From Candidatus Schekmanbacteria bacterium (GTDB lineage Bacteria; CSSED10-310; JACPHN01): a stretch of DNA of 22,033 nucleotides. Made by a program: the position numbers and the translations under genes. Below are positions 6,197 through 13,761 of this stretch, piece after piece. The first letter of the stretch is position 1. Each line of letters begins with the position of its first letter. The notes under the pieces are model-generated. The model was not told the DNA's origin. It worked only from the letters and a program-made list of their open reading frames with translations, and ran no database searches. The stretch lies in contig JACPHN010000112.1 in assembly GCA_016188575.1 (NCBI GenBank), positions 115,566 through 137,598 on the forward strand, in the 5' to 3' direction.

Positions 6197-9175
6197 TCAG
6201 GGGCCCTTGGCCGCCCACTGAGGGAGATATTCGTCGAGGCGTTGGACGCGGCTGCGGAGCTGGATCTTGAGATCCGCCATGTAGTCCCCATGCGCCACTT
6301 CGTCCACTCGCGGCCACTTGGCGAGCTCCCATTCGACGTATCCGTCAAGAGTCTTCTCGATGGCGTCAAGGCGCCCCAGCAGCGGCTCGAGTGCCAGCGC
6401 TCCTCGGCGCAGCTCGCGCCAGCGGGAGAGGAATCGCTGCCGATAGCCGGGAAGCTCGTTCTCCAGGCGCCAGATCAGCGCATTGGTTATCCAGCCTTCC
6501 TTGCGCGGGTAGAATGTGGCATCGAAGTCCCAGGCCACGAAGAAGAAGCGCCCTTCGGGGCCACCCCCGCGCGCGAGAATATCGTGTGCCGGGTATCTGA
6601 ATGGGTAGCCGTTGCGGTTTCCCGTGAGATTCAATAACAGGTGGAAATCGATTACGTTGGCCACATCCGCGATGCGGCCCACCTCCGCGCGGAACCGCTC
6701 GGGTGGGGCAGTCTCGACAAACGCCGCAAACCGCTCGTACGCGTCGAGGAAGTCTCCCGCCCGGCGATCTGGCTGTGTTTGGCGCATGGTGTCCGCCGCC
6801 GTGCGGGTCGAATCGCGGACGTATTCGAGCTTGAACAGGAGCGGCGGAAGCGCCGGCGTCGCCTGTGGCTGCCCGGCGGTGAGCACCTCGTCGTCGATAC
6901 GAGACCAGACCTCGTACAGGCCCAGATACGTACCGTTGAAAAATACCTCCGCCCAGCGCACTTCGGGTGCGTACCGTGCGGCCCCGGGAGCGGCAAGGTC
7001 GCGGAAAACGCCGTAGGCGAACGCATTGTGGGAAAAAGTTGGGTCGAGAGGCGAGCTGACCAGCAACAGGTGGCGCGCGGTGGTGTCGCCGAAGAGGTGA
7101 TGCGGAAGGTCCGTCCGAATCGTGAAGCGTTTTTTGGGCAACCAGTAACTGGAGTTCCCGCGATGGGTGATGCCTCCGGAGAATCCCTGCGTGGCGTTCA
7201 GGATTCGCGAAGGTCCCTCGACGCCGGCTTCATACCAGGCCACCACGGCGTCAACCCGCCGGGTTTTCTGTACCCTGACATCGGTGTAAATCATCAGCGC
7301 CGGCAGCGATGGTCTGTCGGGCATGACGCGCAGGTGAAACGGCATCTGGATCTGATCGTGTTGGTCCGCGATGCGCACGGACAGGTCCACGCCGACCGGC
7401 CGGGTGCCGTGCGGCCGCGTCACGCTGCCGTCGGCGGCAATCAGGTCCGGATTGGAGCTTGACCAGGTCAACGTCACTCCCGGCAGTCGTAGCCCGTCCA
7501 AGCTCAGGTCGCCGGTAATGTATGCCGGCGAGGGGTTGCCGCCGAGAATCGCGTAAGGGCTGAGATAGGCGGCAGCCCGGCGAGCGGGGCTCCACTCGGG
7601 GGAGGCCAGGCGCCAATGTGAGCCACTCTGCTCGCGGTCCCGCGCGAGCCGCTCGCGACGCTGCCGCGCGGTCAATGGGCTCAGCGCATCCTGGAGCAAC
7701 GCCTTGGCATACTTCCCGGCGAGCTCATCAAATATCGCGTGTACCGCCTCAGGCAGGACAGGATACAATCCGGGCGGGGTGAGCAGGTGCGCGGTTGGGC
7801 GCGTTACGAGGTTGAACAGCTCGGGCCATTCCTGCGGAGAGCGCGGGCGGTAGGAGATGAGCTTCTCCTGACCCGCAAAGACACCCATCTTGCTCATGTC
7901 CTCCCAGTAGTACACGCCCTTGGACCGGCCATTTATCGACAGCAGGCAGTAGCCGTTGGCAACGGCCGGGGCACCGAGCTGCGCGGCGAGCCGCGTCTCG
8001 ACGATGGGGAAAAGGAAGTCCGAGCTCTCAGGAGGCGCCAGCCGCAGTCGGCCGGATCCGAAGCAGCTCGCTCCCATGGCAGGCTCGAGAATGTAGGACG
8101 GGCGGACACTTTCTTGGTACCACACATCGCTGCCGTAGAGGTGCAGTCTGCCCTGCCTGGCCATGCCGCTGGCAACGTAGCGCATCGAGCGGGGCCGCGC
8201 TGCGTCGCGCACGCGCCGGCCACTGCGCAAGCTGCGTTCATGTGCCTTGCGTAGATGGCGACGATCCGCGCCGGAAAGGATCAGGTTGAGGTGGGGAAGA
8301 GGTTCGGCGCTAGCCGAGTCGCTGCCCACGTCCAACCGGATGTAGTCCGAGGCCTTTGCAACCCAGGTCTTCGCGGCCTCTGCCAGCAATCTCAGTCGAA
8401 AGCTTCGGGCGAGCGCTGGCTCGAGGGTTTCCAGCATGTCGGTCGGAGACGCAAAGAGCCGCTCGATTTCGGCCGGGGGCAGGGCGCGCTTCCAGATCGC
8501 GGTCTCGTCCACCGTGCCACGCAAAGGGTTGCGAACCGCGTACCATTGCCGGGTCCCCAGGGTGACGTTCGCGTCCGGCATCGTGACGCCCGTTATCGCG
8601 CGCGAGGCCTTGACGACGCCGTTTTCGTAGAGCCATGCGCGCTTCGCGGCGGCATCGACGACGGCGACGAGGTTGACGAGCTCGCCGTACCGGGCGAAAG
8701 GGTAGGACAGCGCCTGGCGCTGCTCAAACGGCACGTCGAGAGTCACGTATCCACCATCAAGTGTCAGCCCTGTCCGCCGGCCCTCTCCGGCGCTGAACAA
8801 GATATCTTGATCCGGCGCGACGGCGTCGAGCTTGACCCACGTCGAGAGCGTATACGTGTCTCCACACTGGCTCCACGGCATCGACGTCTGCACGAAAGCC
8901 CGTGACGAGCCAGCGAAGAAGCGGCCGCGTCCATGCCGTCCCGGCACCGATTCGGTGCCCGGCGCCAGGACCTGCCAACCCCTGGCCCAGTCGTGCGTCC
9001 GCGATTCGTCAAACGTCAGCAGCAGCAGTAGACCATGCTTGCCAACGAGTCGCTCAGAAAGCCGGATGGCGACGGTTTCGGCGTTTTCCGGAGCGAGGCA
9101 TCGGCTGACTAACCCGCCCGCGGCCACCATCAGCAGAGTCGCAAGCAGGCTCGCTCTGACGGCCGCCGATTGCAT
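6197..9175 (-). CDS. Secreted CotH-family kinase-like protein with LamG domain
   Basis: 992 aa from ATG 9175, one base after the TAG of the DUF4956 gene (TAGAATG), so translation is probably coupled; the frame extends to 9394 inside that gene. Seen: signal peptide or anchor (residues 5-22, ASLLATLLMVAAGGLVS); LamG/concanavalin-like domain (about 47-243, with WVKLD, GTVDETAIWKRAL); a degenerate CotH-like region (about 345-440, ending LLSINGRSKGVYYWED); a short Ig-like domain (544-618, TLTWSSSNPDLIAADG); and a full CotH domain (624-892) with RGNSS (672-676), KKRFTIR, FFNGTYLGLYEV (745-756) and WDFDATF (882-888). Family knowledge: CotH proteins are kinase-fold enzymes that phosphorylate spore-coat or surface proteins. 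Substrate here unknown. It is the last gene of the VTC-DUF4956-CotH cassette. Confidence 0.88.
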   Translation of the reverse strand: MQSAAVRASLLATLLMVAAGGLVSRCLAPENAETVAIRLSERLVGKHGLLLLLTFDESRTHDWARGWQVLAPGTESVPGRHGRGRFFAGSSRAFVQTSMPWSQCGDTYTLSTWVKLDAVAPDQDILFSAGEGRRTGLTLDGGYVTLDVPFEQRQALSYPFARYGELVNLVAVVDAAAKRAWLYENGVVKASRAITGVTMPDANVTLGTRQWYAVRNPLRGTVDETAIWKRALPPAEIERLFASPTDMLETLEPALARSFRLRLLAEAAKTWVAKASDYIRLDVGSDSASAEPLPHLNLILSGADRRHLRKAHERSLRSGRRVRDAARPRSMRYVASGMARQGRLHLYGSDVWYQESVRPSYILEPAMGASCFGSGRLRLAPPESSDFLFPIVETRLAAQLGAPAVANGYCLLSINGRSKGVYYWEDMSKMGVFAGQEKLISYRPRSPQEWPELFNLVTRPTAHLLTPPGLYPVLPEAVHAIFDELAGKYAKALLQDALSPLTARQRRERLARDREQSGSHWRLASPEWSPARRAAAYLSPYAILGGNPSPAYITGDLSLDGLRLPGVTLTWSSSNPDLIAADGSVTRPHGTRPVGVDLSVRIADQHDQIQMPFHLRVMPDRPSLPALMIYTDVRVQKTRRVDAVVAWYEAGVEGPSRILNATQGFSGGITHRGNSSYWLPKKRFTIRTDLPHHLFGDTTARHLLLVSSPLDPTFSHNAFAYGVFRDLAAPGAARYAPEVRWAEVFFNGTYLGLYEVWSRIDDEVLTAGQPQATPALPPLLFKLEYVRDSTRTAADTMRQTQPDRRAGDFLDAYERFAAFVETAPPERFRAEVGRIADVANVIDFHLLLNLTGNRNGYPFRYPAHDILARGGGPEGRFFFVAWDFDATFYPRKEGWITNALIWRLENELPGYRQRFLSRWRELRRGALALEPLLGRLDAIEKTLDGYVEWELAKWPRVDEVAHGDYMADLKIQLRSRVQRLDEYLPQWAAKGP

Positions 9176-9176
9176 T

Positions 9177-9872
9177 CTAGTGGAGACCACCGGGCCGATC
9201 GAGAAAAACGTTGATGGAGTCCGCGGGTACCGCCTCACGCAACCCGGCGTGCAGCGCGGCGACGGAGGTGCGCAGACCGGAAAAGCTGATCTGCAGGCTC
9301 GTCGCGCCATCACGGCTGGAGGCGCTCTCGATGTGGCTGCTGGCGAGATGATGTTTAAGCGTTTCGGTGACGCGATCGACGCTCGCGGCGCCACCGTCGG
9401 GCAGGACGACGACCAACATGCCGGCGCGCCTGAGGAAACCGAGCGCCCGCAGCCGGCGGGTCACGATCAGGCTGAGCAGCGCTAACAGATACAGCGCGAC
9501 GATGAACCCGAAGTTGAACGTTGCCGCGGCGACCGACGCGGCGATGACCAGCATGATGAATCCCACTTCCTCCGGTTCCTTGATCGGAGTGCGGAAGCGG
9601 ATGATGGACAGTGACCCCAGGAGCCCCAGCGACAGCGGAATGGAGACCTGGATACACAGGAATAGCGTCGTTATCGACAGACCGAGCAGTGGAAACGCGC
9701 GGGACACCTGACTCCCGGTGCCGCGGCTTTCATAGAGGAACCTGTACATCCCGGCTGCCGCGTATGAGGCCGCCAGCGAGATGACCAGTGCGACGAGTGC
9801 GCGCGTCGTGTCGAGCCCGTCCAAGGTTACCTGAAACGCCTCCACCGCCGCCACCAAATCCAACGTCTTCAC
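9177..9872 (-). CDS. DUF4956 integral membrane protein
   Basis: 231 aa from GTG 9872. That start overlaps the stop of the VTC gene in the sequence GTGA, and GGGTGG lies just upstream; the open frame to 9968 would run back inside the VTC gene. Seen: membrane helices at about 25-41, 60-80 and 105-138, with the family signature GSLSIIRFRTPIKEPEEVG at 86-104; then a soluble C-terminal alpha/beta domain of about 90 residues starting GMLVVVLPDGG. Family knowledge: DUF4956 proteins are repeatedly encoded beside VTC-domain polyphosphate-polymerase-like proteins; their activity is unknown. The basic/acidic loop in the signature may face the VTC active site or form a channel; this is inference. Its stop is one base from the cotH start. 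Confidence 0.9.
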   Translation of the reverse strand: MKTLDLVAAVEAFQVTLDGLDTTRALVALVISLAASYAAAGMYRFLYESRGTGSQVSRAFPLLGLSITTLFLCIQVSIPLSLGLLGSLSIIRFRTPIKEPEEVGFIMLVIAASVAAATFNFGFIVALYLLALLSLIVTRRLRALGFLRRAGMLVVVLPDGGAASVDRVTETLKHHLASSHIESASSRDGATSLQISFSGLRTSVAALHAGLREAVPADSINVFLDRPGGLH

Positions 9873-10657
9873 GCCGTAACCCACCCTTCCGACAGGCAGC
9901 TCATGCACGTCCCGTACTTGGAGAAGCTCCGCGACCTGAAACCCGCGGAGACGAGCGCGGCGGCCCAATTGCCGCGCGAGCGGTCACTGCTCTTGACTTC
10001 GGCAACCACCGAAGTGAGCTCGTGGCAGGCGCCAAACGGAAGCAGATCGCGATTGAAGCGGGTAGCGCAAATCTGGGTGTCCAGGCACAAGCGTGCGGCG
10101 GTAAGCGGGCAAACCCAGCGGCGCCGCCGATACCTGATGCTCGCCGTGGCGGCGAGGTCGGGGGGAAGGCTGACGCCGGCAGCTCCTGCCTGGCGATAGA
10201 GCAGATGCGTGAGCGCGGGATCGTGCAGGCCGGTTTCGGCGAGCCAGTCGAGCGCGACCGCGAAAGGAAAGCGATCTTTCTTGCGGCCGGCGCCGATGCG
10301 GTCCTTTACCTCCAAAAAGGCCACGGTTTCCGCGTGGCCTAGGGTAGGCTCCTCGCGGTACCACCTGATCCTCACCTTTCGCTTCAAGTTATCACCGGCG
10401 AGTTTTTCGCGAAATGCGGAGAATCGAGCGTCGTCGAAGTAGATGCTCTCGATCATCCCCAGTGGATGTTGCAGATCGGGGATGCAAGTGTGATCGAGAA
10501 TGGCGACCGCGCTCTCCGCGAAGGAGTTGTTGGCCACCAGCTTCTGCTCGGCGGTGAAGGCTTGTTCCGGGGCACGCGCAGGGAAGAGCCAACGCATGTC
10601 GAGTAGTCTCCGATGGTGCGAGAGGGGCGACTGCTTGCCGGCGGGGGAGCGATCCAC
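9869..10657 (-). CDS. VTC-domain (polyphosphate polymerase-like) protein
   Basis: 262 aa from GTG 10657, with AGGAG 6 nt upstream; an internal ATG at 10597 has a less well spaced site. Seen: the tunnel-fold motifs SIYFDD (71-76), KRKVRIRWY (92-100), FLEVKDR (114-120) with following KK, a later EVKSS strand, and the C-terminal FSKY signature near 245. Family knowledge: in yeast Vtc4 this basic tunnel makes polyphosphate from ATP; bacterial members share the residues but most are untested. No membrane segment, so it is probably cytoplasmic and works with the adjacent DUF4956 membrane protein, whose start codon overlaps its stop by 4 bp. Proposed role: polyphosphate or another phosphoanhydride-dependent polymer step at the inner membrane face. 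Confidence 0.87.
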   Translation of the reverse strand: MDRSPAGKQSPLSHHRRLLDMRWLFPARAPEQAFTAEQKLVANNSFAESAVAILDHTCIPDLQHPLGMIESIYFDDARFSAFREKLAGDNLKRKVRIRWYREEPTLGHAETVAFLEVKDRIGAGRKKDRFPFAVALDWLAETGLHDPALTHLLYRQAGAAGVSLPPDLAATASIRYRRRRWVCPLTAARLCLDTQICATRFNRDLLPFGACHELTSVVAEVKSSDRSRGNWAAALVSAGFRSRSFSKYGTCMSCLSEGWVTA

Positions 10658-10789
10658 GGCGACTCCTGAGGCGAGAAGCTGGTGCCGGACCGCATCGGAG
10701 AGCCGGGCTGCCGGAGTTTATCACCGCGGAGCCGCGCGCGCAAATCAAAAATCGGAGATCTTCCCACCCCGATGGGCCGTGCTTTCGGG

Positions 10790-12919
10790 CTACAGGCGCA
10801 GCTCGAGAAGCGTTTTTCGGAGGTTCGCCGACAGTGCCGCCAGGTCAACGACGATTTGCTGAAGCTCGGTAAACACCTCGAGCGTTTCGCGAATGCGCTC
10901 GGCGGCACCGGCTGCCTGGGTCGCCACGGCGGCGGTCTGGGAGGCCACCGCGCTGACGTGATGAGCCAGCCTGGCGATGCTCGCGCTGTCCGTCGAGACC
11001 GCGCGGGCGTTGGCGGCCTGCAGGTTGGACGCGGTGCGCACCTTGGTCGCAAGCTCTCGCATCTGCGCCACCGACTCCATGATGCCTTCGCCGCGCTGGG
11101 CCTGTTCCACTGTTCCGCGCGAAATGTCATTGGAGCGCAAGGATACCTCCAGGATCGCCGCCGATGTGTCGCGGCTCGCGAGGGCCTGCTCGGCGGTGGC
11201 CGCGGCGATGCGCGCGCTCATGAGCCGGGCTCGTGCCGAGCTATCGATGATGCTCTTCAGCGCCAAATCCGCCCGCGTCACCGCGCGCACACCCAGCTCG
11301 ACGCGACTCACGCCGTCCTGCACCAGAATCTCGACGTTTCGGGTTTCTGTCTGAATTCCTTTGACGACATCAGAAATCTCCCCCGTATAGGAACGGGTCC
11401 GTTCCGCGAGCTCCCGAATTTCCGTAGCGACAACCGAGAAAGCCCGCCCATGGTGGCCCGCCTGAGCGGCAATGATGTCCGCATTGAGCGCTAGCAAGTT
11501 CGTCATGGCGGCGACATCGTCGATGACGAGCAGGATCTTGCCGATATCTTCCACGCTCCGCACCAGTCGCGCCTCGGTCTGGGACAGCGTCGTGACCGCA
11601 CCCAGGATCCCGTTCATCTCGGCAATGGTCTCCCGAACGGCGTCCGCGCCGCCGATCTGCGCTTCTTCCGTCACCTTGCTCGACAATTGCTCGGACTCTT
11701 TGGCCAGCGCGTGAACTACGGTGATGCTGGCGTCGATTTGCGTTGCCGCCATCAGCGTCGCCTGGATGGACCGGTCCAGAGACTCGACGCTCTGCGCCAT
11801 CTCCTGGTTGGACTTGATGAGGTCCGCGATTGTGGGTGTGGTGCGAGCAATGGACGCGGAAAGGGATTCGGCGTCGTCGGCGACGTGCGCAATCGACAGG
11901 ATCAGGCTGTCAATCGATTCAGACGCCTTCCCCGACAGCTCAGCAAGCTCCTGCATGCGGTTTTCAACGCCCGCGGCCTGTTCGCCCATGGAATCAGTCG
12001 AGGCCGCTATCTGGCCTACGTGCCGAGACTGACGTTCGGCGGCGGTTTGCACTTTCTGCGCGAGTGAGGTGGCGTCGCGCACGCCATGCTCCAGGTCTGC
12101 AAAGGCATCGCTGACCCGCCCCTGAAACTGCCGCAAGTTGTCGATCATGTGGTTGAATGAGCGATGCAGGTGCCCGATCTCGTCCCGCGATCTACCGGTC
12201 GTCCCGCCGCGCCGTCCCAGCTTTGCCGGGTCGGTGCCTGAGGCGAGCGCGACGGACGCGCGCAAGTCCCCTGCGGCGACTCGGCCGACGTGCTCCGCCA
12301 TGATTCCGAGTGCTCGGGAAACGTCTCGAACGATGACGCCTCCGAGCACGCCGGCACCGCCCCACAGGAGCGCCACCGCCACCACCACGCCGAGTTGCAG
12401 GCGCACCAGATGCTCTTGCGCTTCCTGCTCGACGCGATCCGCCTCCGCCCGCCGTTCATTGCGAAGCTCGCGCAGGTGAAGGAGCAGCGCCTCGAAGGCG
12501 GGGGCGGACTCTTCCACGAAGAGCGCGATGGCCGACGCCCCTTTGCCGTGAAGCACGGCATCGCGGACTTTCGCATTGGCCGCGGACAGGTCTTGCATGG
12601 CCGCGACCACGGGGCTATTTGCCGGCGCCACCCGTTGCACGTAGGCGATCAGGTCCTGTGCCGCGGTATCCTGCTGCGCCATCAGCTCCTCGGCGGCCTC
12701 GAGATCGCGCTGGCGCACGAGTCTGAGCAGCATGTTCTGCATGCGAGCTGCCAGCTCCACCAGCCGCAGCGAGGCGTTGTCTTCGTCGCGGCTCTTTTGG
12801 TTCCCCGCGAGGTAGGTCGCCGTGGAGGCGCTCAAAAGAAACGAAAAGCCGCCGATGGCAGCGGCCGTTGCCAGGGCCGACACCAACAGCGCCAGTGAGA
12901 GCTTGGTTCTGATGCTCAT
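10790..12919 (-). CDS. Methyl-accepting chemotaxis protein with atypical signalling tip
   Basis: 709 aa from ATG 12919; no strong Shine-Dalgarno sequence, though GGTCCGG lies upstream. Seen: TM1 (about 8-34), a helical extracytoplasmic region (about 40-170) resembling a four-helix-bundle sensor, TM2 (about 174-197), HAMP (198-267), then a long coiled-coil signalling domain with its hairpin tip at 464-500 (VIDDVAAMTNLLALNADIIA, then AQAGHHGRAFSVVATEIREL). Family knowledge: standard tips read QTNLLALNAAIEAARAGE; here the usual Glu, Arg and Glu that form trimer and CheA/CheW contacts are Ile, Gln and His. No cheA, cheW or cheR lies in the window. It starts 41 bp after the secreted Cache-like gene, so the two form a likely operon. 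Confidence 0.92.
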   Translation of the reverse strand: MSIRTKLSLALLVSALATAAAIGGFSFLLSASTATYLAGNQKSRDEDNASLRLVELAARMQNMLLRLVRQRDLEAAEELMAQQDTAAQDLIAYVQRVAPANSPVVAAMQDLSAANAKVRDAVLHGKGASAIALFVEESAPAFEALLLHLRELRNERRAEADRVEQEAQEHLVRLQLGVVVAVALLWGGAGVLGGVIVRDVSRALGIMAEHVGRVAAGDLRASVALASGTDPAKLGRRGGTTGRSRDEIGHLHRSFNHMIDNLRQFQGRVSDAFADLEHGVRDATSLAQKVQTAAERQSRHVGQIAASTDSMGEQAAGVENRMQELAELSGKASESIDSLILSIAHVADDAESLSASIARTTPTIADLIKSNQEMAQSVESLDRSIQATLMAATQIDASITVVHALAKESEQLSSKVTEEAQIGGADAVRETIAEMNGILGAVTTLSQTEARLVRSVEDIGKILLVIDDVAAMTNLLALNADIIAAQAGHHGRAFSVVATEIRELAERTRSYTGEISDVVKGIQTETRNVEILVQDGVSRVELGVRAVTRADLALKSIIDSSARARLMSARIAAATAEQALASRDTSAAILEVSLRSNDISRGTVEQAQRGEGIMESVAQMRELATKVRTASNLQAANARAVSTDSASIARLAHHVSAVASQTAAVATQAAGAAERIRETLEVFTELQQIVVDLAALSANLRKTLLELRL

Positions 12920-12960
12920 GGTAGGGGGGCCGGACCCTGTCCAGGTGCGGGTGGCCGGCT

Positions 12961-13515
12961 TCAGTGGAGTTTGGAGATGGCCACTCCAACTACGATCGAG
13001 CCGATCGGCTTGCCCTGGTCAAGCACTGGCAGCCCGATCTGTATCTGTTCGACACCCGCTGACTCATCGAGCTCGACCGCTCCGAACCAGACCTTCCCAC
13101 GCATTGGAACCTCGTGCTTCTCCTTGCCCCGATGCGACCAGCTCGTGGTTTTTCCGAAGAACGCCACTTTGGCACCGTCTGCACCGGAGACGAACAGCTC
13201 GGAGATCCGTTCGTCTCGCCGGGTCTTGAGGTACTGGGCAAGACTGTTCTTGGCGAGGCCGCGCACGATGGGGTCCAGAATCGTCAAGCTTCGCCACCTT
13301 TCCTCCGTCATCTCGGCAGTTGCCGGCGGCGGGGTCAGATTGTGCTCGCGGACTGCCACAACCACGCGCTGGTCCGTGCTCATCCACCGGAGCTCCTGAG
13401 CGACGGCCTCGAGCTTGACGGAGATCTCGGGCGGGGTTTCAGACAGGGCAGAGGATGCAGCGGACAGCAGCGCTCCCAAGAGGGCAAGAAAGGCGCATGT
13501 ACCAAGCTTCGCCAT
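12961..13515 (-). CDS. Secreted single-domain Cache-like sensor protein
   Basis: 184 aa from ATG 13515, with GGAG 7 nt upstream; the frame opens back to 13758 but lacks a signal there. Seen: a clear signal peptide (CAFLALLGALLSAASSALS), then a helix and a mixed alpha/beta domain with ISELFVSGADGAKVAFFG, KVWFGAVELDES, IQIGLPVLDQGKPIGSIVVG; the LPV.D.GKPIG..VVG block is the last-strand signature of Cache/PDC-type sensor domains. No membrane helix follows, so it should be free in the periplasm, or a lipid-free binding protein. It directly precedes the MCP (41 bp), which has a helical rather than Cache sensor. I infer it may present a ligand to that receptor. Confidence 0.75.
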   Translation of the reverse strand: MAKLGTCAFLALLGALLSAASSALSETPPEISVKLEAVAQELRWMSTDQRVVVAVREHNLTPPPATAEMTEERWRSLTILDPIVRGLAKNSLAQYLKTRRDERISELFVSGADGAKVAFFGKTTSWSHRGKEKHEVPMRGKVWFGAVELDESAGVEQIQIGLPVLDQGKPIGSIVVGVAISKLH

Positions 13516-13552
13516 GGGAGTCTCCACATCTGGGGCCGCTACTGCAAGCAAG

Positions 13553-13581
13553 ACCCTACCGGCTGGCGGCGTCCGTGTCAA
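13553..13581 (-). promoter_or_regulatory. Sigma-70-type promoter for the Cache/MCP operon
   Basis: Perfect -35 TTGACA (13581-13576), 17-bp spacer, weak -10 TAGGGT (13558-13553). It would start transcription near 13546, about 30 nt before the secreted sensor's start. The weak -10 suggests regulated or low expression. Confidence 0.5.
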
Positions 13582-13661
13582 GTGCGGCGAGGCGCCTGAA
13601 TCCCCCGCCTGCTTGACCCCAAGCTGCACGAACTGCTCATCACGAAGACTCCCCACCTCAC

Positions 13662-13681
13662 CTCCCGCCGCAAGCGGGGAG
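13662..13681. repeat. Imperfect hairpin of a dispersed intergenic repeat type
   Basis: CTCCCGC, loop CGCAA, GCGGGGAG (one unpaired G), flanked by CCTCACC and GAGGGAAGG. The same 'ctccccgcttgcgg' style hairpin is scattered in intergenic DNA of many Proteobacteria (from memory). It lies 81 bp past the stop of the metallopeptidase-like gene and could act as its terminator. Confidence 0.35.
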
Positions 13682-13761
13682 AGGGAAGGAGGTCGGCGCT
13701 CTCGCGTCGACCCCGAGCAGGCGGTGGATCCCGAGCGCGCTGTCGCCTCGCGACGCACGCA

